A stretch of DNA of 64,000 nt from Brevibacterium permense (GTDB taxonomy: Bacteria > Actinomycetota > Actinomycetes > Actinomycetales > Brevibacteriaceae), in the NCBI RefSeq assembly GCF_013280495.1, contig NZ_JABSSX010000011.1:1-64000 (forward strand). Direction: 5' to 3'. A program made the translations under genes and the position numbers. Of this stretch, positions 19,204-29,083 are shown piece by piece (position 1 is the stretch's first letter; the number at the start of each line of letters is the position of its first letter). The notes under the pieces are model-generated. The model was given only the letters and a program-made list of their open reading frames with translations, ran no database searches and had not been told where the DNA came from.

Positions 19204-19833
19204 ATCAGCGAGACGCGCATCAATGACCGGATTCGGGTTCCCGAGGTCCGGTTGGTCGGACCCAACGGTGAACAGGTCGGTATCGTTGCCATTCGCAAGG
19301 CACTCGATCTCGCCGGCGAAGCTGGCCTCGACCTCGTCGAGGTAGCCCCGCAGGCGAAGCCACCCGTAGCCAAGCTCATGGACTACGGAAAATTCAAATA
19401 TGAATCTGCCCAGAAGGCCAGAGAAGCCCGGAAGAACCAGGCGAACACTGCGCTGAAGGAGATCCGCTTCCGTCTCAAGATCGACGAACACGATTACGAG
19501 ACGAAGAAGGGCCACGTCACCCGCTTCCTCGAAGGCGGCGACAAGGTCAAGGTCATGATCATGTTCCGCGGACGTGAGCAGTCCCGTCCTGAGATGGGCA
19601 TCAAGCTGCTCAACCGCTTGGCTGAGGATGTGTCCGACCTCGGCTCCGTCGAATCCTCACCGCGAGTCGACGGACGCAACATGGTGATGGTCATCGCCCC
19701 GCACAAGTCAAAGTCTGACGCCAAGGCGGAGGCTCGGAAAGCATCAGCAGATGCCAAGGGCAAGTCCGCTGAGGTGAAGTCCCGTCGCGATCGGGTCGCT
19801 GCAGAGAAGAACGCAGCTCGCCCGGACGCGTGA
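19204..19833 (+). CDS. infC: Translation initiation factor IF-3, rare ATC start
   Basis: 209 residues. N-domain [22 protein letters not shown], linker helix, then C-domain ([37 protein letters not shown]). IF-3 binds the 30S subunit and proofreads start codons. The frame has an ATG at 19123, but that would translate through the terminator stem and loop. The strong site AAAAGGAG at 19188-19195 sits 8 nt before ATC at 19204, giving the natural N-terminus (M)[10 protein letters not shown]-3 genes are known to use non-AUG starts such as AUU for autoregulation. A Lys/Ala-rich C-terminal tail of about 35 residues is present. Confidence 0.92.
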   Translation: MSETRINDRIRVPEVRLVGPNGEQVGIVAIRKALDLAGEAGLDLVEVAPQAKPPVAKLMDYGKFKYESAQKAREARKNQANTALKEIRFRLKIDEHDYETKKGHVTRFLEGGDKVKVMIMFRGREQSRPEMGIKLLNRLAEDVSDLGSVESSPRVDGRNMVMVIAPHKSKSDAKAEARKASADAKGKSAEVKSRRDRVAAEKNAARPDA

Positions 19834-19933
19834 GAAATTAAGTACGTCGCGTTCCAGGTCCGTCCTGGTCTGTGCGTGTGAAGTAGTTGCCAGCGGTTGA
19901 CGCGGGCAACGAATTGCAAAGGAGAACGGCACT

Positions 19934-20140
19934 ATGCCGAAGCAGAAGACGAACAGCAGCGCCAAGAAGCGCATGCGCGTGACTGGCAGTGGCAAGATCA
20001 TGCGTGAAGGCGTGAACAACCAGCACAAGTTCGAGGGCAAGAACTCGGCTCGTAAGCGCCGTGTGTCCACCGACCAGGAAATCGTCGGCGGCGACCGCGC
20101 CAAAGCCCGCAAGCTTCTGGGCAAGCTCAAGGGCAGGTGA
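19934..20140 (+). CDS. rpmI: 50S ribosomal protein L35
   Basis: 68 residues, beginning MPKQKTNSSAKKRMRVTGSGK and ending in the conserved RAKARKLLGKLKGR-like basic tail. Strongly basic, usual length for bL35. It lies between infC and rplT; the AAGGAG site at 19919-19924 precedes the ATG. Confidence 0.97.
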   Translation: MPKQKTNSSAKKRMRVTGSGKIMREGVNNQHKFEGKNSARKRRVSTDQEIVGGDRAKARKLLGKLKGR

Positions 20141-20268
20141 GACCCCTTTCGGGTCTTTCTTTCCCGGACAGTCTCCGGGATCTCCGAGGGGCAGTCGAAA
20201 GCGGCTCCCATAGCTTGAACCAGAGTCCGGCATCGCCGGCAGATACGAACTTTCTAAAGGAGTAACAC

Positions 20269-20658
20269 GTGGCACGTGTGAAGAGAGCGGTCAACGCTCA
20301 CAAGAAGCGCCGGGTCATCCTCGACCGGGCAAGCGGCTACCGCGGACAGCGCTCGCGCCTGTACCGCAAGGCCAAGGAACAGGTCATCCACTCGCTGGTC
20401 TACAGCTACCGTGACCGTCGCAAGCGCAAGGGCGACTTCCGTCGTCTCTGGATCCAGCGCATCAACGCCGGCGCCCGCGCCAACGGTATGACCTACAACC
20501 GTTTCATCCAGGGCCTCAAGGCCGCTGGAGTCGAGGTCGACCGTCGCATGCTCGCCGAGCTCGCCGTGAACGACTCGGCCACCTTCGCGCACCTGGTCAA
20601 GGTCGCCAAGGATGCTCTTCCTGCTGACGTCAACGCAGCGAAGACCGACGCCGCCTGA
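20269..20658 (+). CDS. rplT: 50S ribosomal protein L20
   Basis: 129 residues, beginning [20 protein letters not shown] (GTG start) with the conserved [17 protein letters not shown] and [20 protein letters not shown] segments. bL20 is needed for early 50S assembly and is the known feedback regulator of infC-rpmI-rplT in several bacteria; the leader terminator before infC fits that. A strong AAAGGAG site precedes the start. Confidence 0.97.
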   Translation: MARVKRAVNAHKKRRVILDRASGYRGQRSRLYRKAKEQVIHSLVYSYRDRRKRKGDFRRLWIQRINAGARANGMTYNRFIQGLKAAGVEVDRRMLAELAVNDSATFAHLVKVAKDALPADVNAAKTDAA

Positions 20659-20717
20659 GCAGCGTCTTATTCAGACTCCGGTCACTTAAGTGACTGACCG
20701 ATCGCCTCGGTGATCGA

Positions 20718-20757
20718 CGACGGCCCCGAACTGCAGGTTCGGGGCCGTCGGTCTTTC
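20718..20757 (+). terminator. Intrinsic terminator after rplT
   Basis: A 14-bp perfect stem, CGACGGCCCCGAAC (20718-20731) pairing with GTTCGGGGCCGTCG (20737-20750), has a 5-nt loop and is followed by GTCTTTCT. It ends the infC-rpmI-rplT operon. Confidence 0.8.
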
Positions 20758-20849
20758 TGCTGGGGCCTGCCTGGTCCCCGTTTGAGCTACCGTCTCATCA
20801 GCACCCACTTCTTCCACTTCAGCATTCAACGGATCGAGAACACGGTTTC

Positions 20850-21671
20850 ATGAAACTCCCTGACGTCATCTCCTCACCTCAGTCGAAGCGGATCAAGAAC
20901 GCCGCGAAGCTGCTCAAGCGTCGTGATCGCAAGGCCACGGGGCAGTTCCTCGTCGAGGGTCCGCAGGCCGTCCGTGAGGCTTTGGCGCGCAAGGGCTCCG
21001 TCGTTGAGCTGTTCATCACCGAGGAGGCCGCTGAGGAGCATTCCTCGTTCTTCTCCACGGCCAAGCACGGGCGTATGCAGTGCAGCATCATCACTCCCGA
21101 GGTGCTCACCGAGCTCGCATCGACGGTGCATTCTCAAGGTGTCGTGGCCGTGTGCAGGGCGCTCGACGTGGAGCTGACCTCCGTGCTCGACAAGGAAGCG
21201 CAGCTCGTGGTCGTCCTGTCGCAAGTGCGCGATCCGGGCAATGCCGGCACGATCATTCGCCTGGCCGATGCTGCGGGCGCCGATGCCGTCGTGCTGACAT
21301 CGTCGTCGGTGGATGTCTACAACGACAAGGTCGTGCGCTCGACTGCCGGTTCGCTCTTCCACATTCCCGTCGTCACCGGAGTCGGACTCTCCGAGGTGAC
21401 CGAACTGGCCCGTGCCCGCGGCCTGCAGGTGCTCGCCGCCGATGCGAACGACGAAGCCCACGATCTTCACCACCCATGGGACACTGGGCTGGATCTCACC
21501 GCACGGACCGCCTGGGTCTTCGGCAACGAAGCGTGGGGGATGAGCGCTGGGGATCTGGAGCTGTGCGACTCATCCGTGGCAGTTCCGATCTACGGTTCGG
21601 CCGAGAGCCTCAACCTTGGCACCGCCGCCGGAGTCTGCATCTACGAGAGTGCCCGCAACCAGCGGATGTGA
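20850..21671 (+). CDS. SpoU/TrmH-family RNA methyltransferase
   Basis: 273 residues. The N-terminal substrate-binding domain (KNAAKLLKRRDRKATGQFLVEGPQAVREAL in outline) is followed by the SPOUT knot: motif 1 SQVRDPGNAGTIIRLADAAG, motif 2 WVFGNEAWGMS, motif 3 VPIYGSAESLNLGTAAGVCIYE. Family members 2'-O-methylate 23S rRNA or tRNA ribose. It is commonly found after rplT, often before pheS; here the defence block 21880-29083 and other genes intervene before pheST at 33897, suggesting insertion into an ancestral cluster. Confidence 0.93.
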   Translation: MKLPDVISSPQSKRIKNAAKLLKRRDRKATGQFLVEGPQAVREALARKGSVVELFITEEAAEEHSSFFSTAKHGRMQCSIITPEVLTELASTVHSQGVVAVCRALDVELTSVLDKEAQLVVVLSQVRDPGNAGTIIRLADAAGADAVVLTSSSVDVYNDKVVRSTAGSLFHIPVVTGVGLSEVTELARARGLQVLAADANDEAHDLHHPWDTGLDLTARTAWVFGNEAWGMSAGDLELCDSSVAVPIYGSAESLNLGTAAGVCIYESARNQRM

Positions 21672-21879
21672 GGGGCTACTCGGTAGCGGCGGCTTTCGAC
21701 GTCCTATCATCGGAGATAAGAAGTTTATAGCTCCCAGTAGTAGCTAATTTGACGGACCTGTGACGGACAAGCGGTCAGGACGACAACTGCGAAATAGTCG
21801 ACTACGATGTGTTTGCTTCTCGCGGGACGAGCCAGCTCGAGATTGAAACGTTCTCGAGACACTACCGTCTTAACCTAGC
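21672..21879. other. Junction between core genes and lower-GC block
   Basis: No gene is supported. GC content falls right after the methyltransferase stop. No direct repeat, integrase or tRNA is visible here to mark a mobile-element end. Confidence 0.4.
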
Positions 21880-22683
21880 TCAACTGGACGAGTTCTCGTT
21901 TAGCTGAGCATCTGACTCGGATGTCGGTGGTACGTCCTGGGCATCGGGCATAGATACTAAACGATCAAGACGTTTGAGCAGATCAGAACATCGAGAAATC
22001 GCAGTTTTGAGGGCATCTGCGAGAAGTTCTTCCTCTGTTTCTAATGACTGGTAGTCGGCTGTTTGGGAGGGTCGAGTGTCCTCTGCATGTTCGTCGATAT
22101 TCGAGTTGAACAGGTCTCCCGCCGATCCGGGAAAATCAAACTGCCCTTTTACGAGACGATAGGAGCGGATGTGTTTCTGAAGACGTTGCAGCACGTCGTC
22201 CACCACAGTTCCACCAATTTCAGTAGCCGCAACTACCCAGGGCTCCTCGCGTTCTAAGGCTGCCCGACCGGCAAACGCGACAGCCATGCGCACCAGGTGC
22301 CCGAACTCCCGATCCATGTCCCCTGCCGCCTCGAGAACGGGGTAGTGCGAAAGGTCGTCGTTTGAGGGTAGGTCCCTGGCAGGAAAGGTACGGAAATGAG
22401 CCCACGGCGGCGGATCTGGTTCAAGCCGTGCAAGTGCTGCGAGGATTGGCTGAACGTACTCAAACGGGGTCCTAATAAAACGGCCCCCAGCCTTGTGCTC
22501 CCACAGCTTCAGGATGACCTCACGCGTCTCCCGCGCAAGATCCTGATCATCGGGCTGGGCCTCGGATCTGGTTATGAGATCCGCGATGTGGTGCGCCATC
22601 CATCGTCCGATAATATCGCTGTTGTCGAGTGCATTAGCTAGGCTTTTTCCGAGCTCGATGACCGGGTCGCTCTCACTGATCAT
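21880..22683 (-). CDS. Partner protein of the large ATPase, unknown family (267 aa)
   Basis: The last gene of a two-gene minus-strand operon; its ATG overlaps the end of the ATPase gene by 11 bp and follows GGGGGA, hence the start at 22683 rather than 22698. Sequence features: an N-terminal helical segment (SLANALDNSDIIGRWMAHHI), a central EFGHLVRMAVAFAGRAALE helix, and an acidic Ser/Glu-rich C-terminus (about residues 190-267) with a predicted helix ADALKTAISRCSDLLKRLDRLV. No TM, signal peptide or catalytic motif is evident. Co-expression with the STAND ATPase suggests a regulator, adaptor or second effector. Function not recognised. Confidence 0.8.
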   Translation of the reverse strand: MISESDPVIELGKSLANALDNSDIIGRWMAHHIADLITRSEAQPDDQDLARETREVILKLWEHKAGGRFIRTPFEYVQPILAALARLEPDPPPWAHFRTFPARDLPSNDDLSHYPVLEAAGDMDREFGHLVRMAVAFAGRAALEREEPWVVAATEIGGTVVDDVLQRLQKHIRSYRLVKGQFDFPGSAGDLFNSNIDEHAEDTRPSQTADYQSLETEEELLADALKTAISRCSDLLKRLDRLVSMPDAQDVPPTSESDAQLNENSSS

Positions 22684-25600
22684 GGATTCCCCCTGCAAGG
22701 TCTATGAGAAAGTATTTTGTGCGTGGTACTTGGCTTGGCTCATGCGCATCATTGCTGTTGACGTCGTGGGTACGATGCACGCTGGAATCGACGTATCGTC
22801 TAATCTGAATTTCGACGATTAGCCATCTGTTCCATTGCTGGAGTAATGCAGAGAGGCTCGATCGGTCGATGAGTATCTGGTGGCCGGTGTTGTTGTACGA
22901 TCCAGTTCTGCCGTCGGAGTCGGCCCAGATGCTGGAAACCAAAACAATCCGCTCTTTCTCATCTCTCCAAACACGCATGTCTGCGTCTGGAATGAGCGCG
23001 GCGAGTTCTCTCACAGCAGTTGAAGGACGCGGTGGGGGATAGTGTGCACCCCTTGCCCGAGGGTCTAAAGAGTCGATACCTTCAGCGTAACCGCGCTCCT
23101 CGACCCAGCCAGTGAGCTCGAATCCGTCGACTGTCGATGTGAAATCACGATCTGCGGCCTCTGGAATACGGAAAGCGTTCACATCCGGTGCGGTTCGTAG
23201 CGCTCGTAATAGTGACCGCGCGGTGGCGGGTGCGACCAGGGCACTATTTACCTGGACTATCTCATTGCCACCGTAGTCGTGAAACGACCGATGAACAGAA
23301 ATCGACAGACGTTCCGGCTCAGGTAGCAACTCGTCCCAGAACATAGTGTCGTTGACCTCACAAGGCCACGAGGGCCGGTAGGTGCGCGACGAGCCGACTG
23401 CATTCGACTCATCAATGACTTTCGCCTGGGGAGGAATCGGATCCGCTCGATCGGACAGCCATCTTCCGTCGGCACGTGTTAGGACATGATCGGAGAGAAA
23501 ACGTGAGTACTCGGTCTCTCCAGTCTCTTCGTCCTCTTCATAAGTCTGCTTGACCGGAAGAATTTGGAGCAGGAGGCCAGCGACCTCGTATAGTCCTTGG
23601 ACAGCCAGGTAAAAATCTAGGTCTTCTTCGGAGGGCCAATCAGACTTCATCGAATACGTATTTTGTGAGTAGAGTCGAAGTTCGTGTCGGGGGTCGTCTT
23701 TCGTTTGACCTCGAGATGTGACCCCCCAATGCTCGATGAGCACCTCACTGACGAGTCTCTCGATTGAAGCGCCGGTTAGGCCGAATGCTCGGCCCAAAGG
23801 CTCGCACCAGTATGCGCGGAAGTCAAAGAAGAAGTTGAACGGGGCTTCGACTGTGTCCTCGTTTGAACCCTCATCATTGCGGTTATTTCCCGCAGGTCGG
23901 GCGTCAGCGTAGTCATCAAGCGCATGATAGCTAGCGTCGCATTGCACTAGGTTGTATAACTCAGAAAATGAACCGACCTCGAGTCCGACGGATCTACTGG
24001 ACCGGCGCACTACTTCCATCGGCCGACCTACGGTTTTCAGGTGTGAACTCGAGCCTAGTTCCGCGGGAATCATGTCCCTGCGTTGAAGACGAAGGACCAC
24101 CTCGCTCGCCAGCGGGCTGATCACCGCATGAGGGGGACTCCCTAGCAGCTTCTGCAATAGCGGCGCGAACATCGCGACGCGATGTAATGACTGCTCTTCG
24201 AGCGAGGCTCGGGAAAGTGCAAAGACTAACCACTGCGTAGCGTGCTTCTCGTAAAATGGTAAGCGCTGGTCCCTGAACGCGGCTAAATTAGAATCGCCCA
24301 TCGCCACTTCATGTAACCGTTTGGCAAGGTGCGAGGCTTCGACCGACAAGAGAAGACGGACGGCATGTGCTGCGAGCCACCTTGTCGCGGGCGAGGGGTC
24401 GCCGAGCGCGTTCCAGATCAGACAGGCAACTGCTGTTACGTCATCACAGTTTTCGGTTATGCCTTTCGGATGAATGCCATCGAACGAATGCGTAGGAGCC
24501 GTATCGTTAAACAGGCTGGCTGCGACGTCAAATATGCCGAGGCGTTCTACCGAGGTGAGGCGGGCGGTCAAATTCACGGCGAGTGCGAATGCCTCCTCTG
24601 GCTCGAACGACGTTCGATCCGCCAGAGCACGACTAGCGAATAGTCCATAATCAGTGTCCCGACCGGTGAGTGCTTGTAGGTGGGCGTTGTCGAGCGACCG
24701 ATAGGACACCAAGAGATAGTCAGAACTGAGCCGGCCGAGCAGCTTGGTCAACGCGACATCTAGGGCGTTTTGTGCACTCATCGAGAGAGACGCGGATTCC
24801 AATCTCTCAAGCAACGTGGAGAGATGCCACACATCAACGGTCGGGCACTTTCCGAAGGCCTCGATGATTGGGGCGCTGAACCCGACCGACGCTAGGAAAT
24901 CAAATAGAGCTTCTCTTTCGAAAAGCCTCTGAACTCGGTCGAGTGCCGTAGCCCAACCCTCGACCGAGGCGAAGTCGACGTCTACAAAGTTTGGGGACAC
25001 GTGAGATACCTTGGAGCCTGGATTTTCGGGCGGTTCCCCAGCCACCTCGCAATGCAATAGTAGCGTGGGGTCGATGTCGTCGATGTTGTTCCTAGACGCA
25101 CCGAGTATTTCGAGCGCACGGTCAAGTTCGACCTTCTGCGGTCGTTCGGTCCGCCAAAGCCGGAGCAAGGCCACAATTGTTGGTGCCGCCGGCAGCGTGG
25201 AAGATTTGAGAACTTCGGCGAGAGTGTCGATCGAGGGGCGTCGATTGCAGAAAGGCAACAAGGCAATTGTGAGGGCCGGGTCATCTACCAGCACGTTGGA
25301 CGGTTCAATGCAGAACGGCTCGGCGAGACTGGTAATCGGTGCGACTCGCCTGTCCCTCCAACGTGAGGCTAACGCTAGCGCCTCGGGGACGCTCAGCCCG
25401 GCGGCGATCCGAATGACTCGCGCATGGTCGAGATAGTCGCCTAAGTACTCCTCTAGGTTTTCCGATATCTGTCCTACCCGGTACGCGCGACCGGGGTCGT
25501 CCTGGCCGGTCTCTCCCGTGAGTCTGGCGATTTCGAGGAACGCGTCGAACCGCGGCCAAACGTCGTCCCCGATAGCGTTGGCGACGTCGAGGCCTGCCTG

Positions 25601-28600
25601 AAAATGAACCTCGGCTTCGTGCCGCGACATCTGGTAGATCGCGCGTGCGAGGAGAACCAGGTCGTTTGCTTTTTCTCGTGCGTCTTCCCGCGCCGCACGC
25701 ACGTCTGAGTGAACTTGTCGTGCTAGCTTCGTTGCCAGCTCGCTAAGCTCCTCTGTCGCTGATGTCCACTGAACTAGCAAGATCATTGTTGAGCGCCATA
25801 GACTTCTGCGGTTGCGTTCACAAAATGCGATGACTTCAGCGCTCGAAAGCTTTGTAGGGTATTCTGCAAGTACACTGAAAATAACCGACACAGCAATGTT
25901 CAATTGAACAAGGTCTGTCTGCTCGTCGTGGTACCGATACTTGTCGTCGTGATTCAGGAACGTTTTCGCTTTGTCGTAGAACTCTGAGAGTAGCTTAGAG
26001 CTCGGCTCTAGTTGCAACTCAATCCACAGATTTGCCCAACCCACTAGAGGCTCCACATTGGCTTCGTAAGCCTTCAATGACCTAGATGACTCGAAATGCT
26101 TACGATTGCGAGCTTTGGTGACGCCTGGGCCTTCGATCTCTGTGGCGGTGAGCTTTCGACCCTTTAGGCTAGCCTGTAGCGCGAACCCTAGAATTGGTTG
26201 CCAAATGTCTCGATGGTGCCACTCACCTGTCCGGTGGCCCAAATCGTCCGGCAAATAGAGGTCAAGGACTCTGAGGGCATCGTCTGTCGAGATCAACTGA
26301 GTGGCTAACGCGCGGGTAAGTAGCCAAATTACGGCAGTTAAGCCCTCATGAACTAGCTGATTGAAGGGTAGATTCCACACTTCGTCGGCTCGCTGGCTTG
26401 GCCGAACGGGCTTTGTTCTCTTCAACACCGGTTTGAGTAGATGCGAGACTATTTTGGCAGGCATAACCAAGTTTCGTTCTGCACACACTTGAGCGATGGC
26501 GAACTTTGTGTACTTTCCGCGGGCGCTGAGCGCCAGAGCCTCGAGGTCAGTCTCGCGGCCCGCGTCGGCTAGACGTCGTGCGACAAGCACGCCGACATCG
26601 AATGCGAGCGTTCGTGGTTTCCAGCGTCGAAGGTAGTCAATACACGTGGTGGGTCCCTCGGTATTGAGCAGGCCCCAAGCGATCTGCATGACGTCTTTGG
26701 CGCTTACGTGCGATTCCGTTTGGTCTCTCGCAGCTTGCTGTGTCCAGGCTCGAACCCAGGTCACGGAACTGCGAAGACGGTTCCTCGCTTGGTCGGACTG
26801 ACCGGGCGCGCCGGCCAGCAGCGCGGCTTCGTACAATAGGTTCGAGCCCGGCCACTCGCTCATGACAGCGCGCGTGGCTACAAGTTGTTCAAGTACTCGA
26901 GGATCGAGAAACTGAGCGGACAGGTCGGTATTATCGCAAATGAGTTGGAGCCGCCTAGTTCTGCCCGCTGTGAGTTCGCCGAGACGAAGTGCCAGTTGGG
27001 CTGCGGCGGAGACGTGGTCACCGCGTAGAGCTGCGCTGAGCGCGAACTTCGTCCGCTGTTGCGAAATCTCTCGCCGCTGGAGCTCATTTCGCTGGTCAAG
27101 TGGAAGTTTGTTGTCAGGTAATGCTCTGTCCGAAAGCGCGAGTTGTACCAGTTCGTCGAACCGGTTCGCCTCGAAAAGTAGGGCCGGGAGCGATGCTGCA
27201 ACGTACGCGTCGCTATCGGCGAGGGGCATAAGTCGCGTCAGGAGCTCGTCGAGTTGTCCACCTGTGGGACGATAGTGTTCGCGAAACCAGGACTCGATTG
27301 GTTCATCGCGGAACTGGACCGTCCCGCTATCGATTAGGAGGGGCCGACCCAGGTCTGTGACAAAACTGAGGACGAGGGACTCATCGATCCCTGACAGTCC
27401 AGCAAGAACGCTGACCGGAATCATCGGCCGAAGAGATGCCAGACCAACACAAATCTGGTCGATTTCGGGGGCGCTATTGTGGTAGCTGTCGCGGACTTCG
27501 GCTATCTGGCGTTCGATGATGGAGTCGAGGGCAGAGTCAGCGGAGACAGGATTAGACGCTAGCCAGTCAAGCGCTTCTTGAGTGGTGGTGGTCGCTTCTA
27601 GCACGGTGGCCTGGACCCTGGGGTTATGACTTGTGCGAGAGTGGAATTCGGCGGCATCTGCCTCTGACGAGCCGGGGAAGGCTTGCTCGAGGTGTGCTCG
27701 AGTCTCCGCGAGATCGAACCCTTCGAGTCGTACTTCCAAATGTTGCGGCGGTAGTTCCAGCCGGTCACGCCTCTCGGTGCGGCACGTGACGACTAGCCTT
27801 ACGTTTGGAGGGAGTTTTTCACGCAGCAGGCCAATGATGAACGAACGTTCCCCCTCATCAGCGCCCATCATCACGGCGTTGTCGGCCGCATCAATCACAA
27901 TGGTAAGTAGTGCGTGTGGTGATTTCGTTGCGATGGTTGTGGCTGCAGTTTCGAGCCGGCAGAGGAAGGCGCGCGCATAATCAGCGTCATCTGCTGTCGC
28001 CGAAGGGACAAGCGGATCGCACAGGGTTCGAGCAGATAGCTCGTTAGACAATTGCACTAGGCCCTGCTTGGCCCGATGGCGTGCGGCACTGGGGCGCCTA
28101 TACGAACCGTTTCCGAAGCAGTCGTAGATGAGTGCCTCGCTACCAGATGGACCGAACTCACGGAGCGCCATAGACAGGACGCTCTTACCCACTCCGCCCG
28201 GGCCGTGTATAACAAGGGGTCTACCCTCCGCTGCGCGTACCGACTCAGCGATTTGGGCAAATTGGCGTCTGGCCAGTGTTGAGGCAGGAACTTCAATGAG
28301 GTTTGGTGCAGGCAGCAACTGGTCTTCTGATGTTTTCAGCGCGGCAAGAACATCTTCGCGGTAAACCGCGGGCTGCTCGCCAGTGATGGACGTTGCACGG
28401 CTGGAGATCATCTCTTTCAATAACAGTGCTTGGTCACCTGGCGCGCCAGGGAGCAATCCGGCGACCCGGGTCTCCAGTAGGTAACGTAGCCTCAATAACG
28501 TGGGTGCCTGAAGGTCTACATCCAATTGGTTGACGAGGTGAATAATGTCGTTGGGGGACAGAAGATCGGCCAATTTCTGGCGCACTGAGTTAGCGACTAT

Positions 28601-29083
28601 TGATTCCCTACCGCGTCTGAGGTCGTCGACTACATCCCGAGCCGACTCACTAACCGGGCGGTTGGAGATAAATTCGAACCTGACCCGATTTAGGGCGGTT
28701 GGATGGCGAGCCTGGAGTGTGCGGTACTTTTTCGCGAAGCCGACGAGTGTTTTAGACAGGTACGAGAAGGTCCAGGGGGCATCCGGCCTTGTTGTGGAAT
28801 GTTTGAATTGTCGGTAGATGATTTTGTTGGCTTCGTCGATGTCGTTTGAGCCCCAGTACTCAGCGAGATCAATTACTTCGTCGCCCGTCCCTGCTGAGGA
28901 GCAGTCAGAATCAGTGCGATCCGGCTCGCCCTTCGTGGGATGTTCGCTTGGATCGACCGCTTCAACGTAAAGGGCGGTGAGTCCGGAATTTGCGTCGAGC
29001 AAACGTAGCGCCTGGCGCGCCGCCCATGTGTAGTGGAACTGGTCTCCATCCCGGCTCGGTCGGACATCTGCAGGCGAAGTCAT
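22673..29083 (-). CDS. Giant STAND/NACHT-type ATPase with nuclease-like N-terminus (candidate Avs-like defence protein)
   Basis: 2136 residues. Residues 1-150 resemble a PD-(D/E)XK/Cap4-like nuclease: DGDQFHYTWAARQALRLL, then acidic residues E41 (YVEAVD) and D72 (VIDLAEY) and RQFKHS with Q92/K94. The P-loop NTPase follows: Walker A HGPGGVGKS near 293-301, Walker B LLTIVIDAADNA near 392-403 and a sensor VVTCRTER near 431-438. The remaining ~1650 residues are Leu/Ala-rich and look like a long alpha-solenoid with a compact C-terminal domain. Effector-NTPase-solenoid is the layout of Avs/bNACHT anti-phage sensors (family knowledge); exact type not assigned. Lower GC than both flanks indicates transfer. 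Confidence 0.85.
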   Translation of the reverse strand: MTSPADVRPSRDGDQFHYTWAARQALRLLDANSGLTALYVEAVDPSEHPTKGEPDRTDSDCSSAGTGDEVIDLAEYWGSNDIDEANKIIYRQFKHSTTRPDAPWTFSYLSKTLVGFAKKYRTLQARHPTALNRVRFEFISNRPVSESARDVVDDLRRGRESIVANSVRQKLADLLSPNDIIHLVNQLDVDLQAPTLLRLRYLLETRVAGLLPGAPGDQALLLKEMISSRATSITGEQPAVYREDVLAALKTSEDQLLPAPNLIEVPASTLARRQFAQIAESVRAAEGRPLVIHGPGGVGKSVLSMALREFGPSGSEALIYDCFGNGSYRRPSAARHRAKQGLVQLSNELSARTLCDPLVPSATADDADYARAFLCRLETAATTIATKSPHALLTIVIDAADNAVMMGADEGERSFIIGLLREKLPPNVRLVVTCRTERRDRLELPPQHLEVRLEGFDLAETRAHLEQAFPGSSEADAAEFHSRTSHNPRVQATVLEATTTTQEALDWLASNPVSADSALDSIIERQIAEVRDSYHNSAPEIDQICVGLASLRPMIPVSVLAGLSGIDESLVLSFVTDLGRPLLIDSGTVQFRDEPIESWFREHYRPTGGQLDELLTRLMPLADSDAYVAASLPALLFEANRFDELVQLALSDRALPDNKLPLDQRNELQRREISQQRTKFALSAALRGDHVSAAAQLALRLGELTAGRTRRLQLICDNTDLSAQFLDPRVLEQLVATRAVMSEWPGSNLLYEAALLAGAPGQSDQARNRLRSSVTWVRAWTQQAARDQTESHVSAKDVMQIAWGLLNTEGPTTCIDYLRRWKPRTLAFDVGVLVARRLADAGRETDLEALALSARGKYTKFAIAQVCAERNLVMPAKIVSHLLKPVLKRTKPVRPSQRADEVWNLPFNQLVHEGLTAVIWLLTRALATQLISTDDALRVLDLYLPDDLGHRTGEWHHRDIWQPILGFALQASLKGRKLTATEIEGPGVTKARNRKHFESSRSLKAYEANVEPLVGWANLWIELQLEPSSKLLSEFYDKAKTFLNHDDKYRYHDEQTDLVQLNIAVSVIFSVLAEYPTKLSSAEVIAFCERNRRSLWRSTMILLVQWTSATEELSELATKLARQVHSDVRAAREDAREKANDLVLLARAIYQMSRHEAEVHFQAGLDVANAIGDDVWPRFDAFLEIARLTGETGQDDPGRAYRVGQISENLEEYLGDYLDHARVIRIAAGLSVPEALALASRWRDRRVAPITSLAEPFCIEPSNVLVDDPALTIALLPFCNRRPSIDTLAEVLKSSTLPAAPTIVALLRLWRTERPQKVELDRALEILGASRNNIDDIDPTLLLHCEVAGEPPENPGSKVSHVSPNFVDVDFASVEGWATALDRVQRLFEREALFDFLASVGFSAPIIEAFGKCPTVDVWHLSTLLERLESASLSMSAQNALDVALTKLLGRLSSDYLLVSYRSLDNAHLQALTGRDTDYGLFASRALADRTSFEPEEAFALAVNLTARLTSVERLGIFDVAASLFNDTAPTHSFDGIHPKGITENCDDVTAVACLIWNALGDPSPATRWLAAHAVRLLLSVEASHLAKRLHEVAMGDSNLAAFRDQRLPFYEKHATQWLVFALSRASLEEQSLHRVAMFAPLLQKLLGSPPHAVISPLASEVVLRLQRRDMIPAELGSSSHLKTVGRPMEVVRRSSRSVGLEVGSFSELYNLVQCDASYHALDDYADARPAGNNRNDEGSNEDTVEAPFNFFFDFRAYWCEPLGRAFGLTGASIERLVSEVLIEHWGVTSRGQTKDDPRHELRLYSQNTYSMKSDWPSEEDLDFYLAVQGLYEVAGLLLQILPVKQTYEEDEETGETEYSRFLSDHVLTRADGRWLSDRADPIPPQAKVIDESNAVGSSRTYRPSWPCEVNDTMFWDELLPEPERLSISVHRSFHDYGGNEIVQVNSALVAPATARSLLRALRTAPDVNAFRIPEAADRDFTSTVDGFELTGWVEERGYAEGIDSLDPRARGAHYPPPRPSTAVRELAALIPDADMRVWRDEKERIVLVSSIWADSDGRTGSYNNTGHQILIDRSSLSALLQQWNRWLIVEIQIRRYVDSSVHRTHDVNSNDAHEPSQVPRTKYFLIDLAGGIHDQ

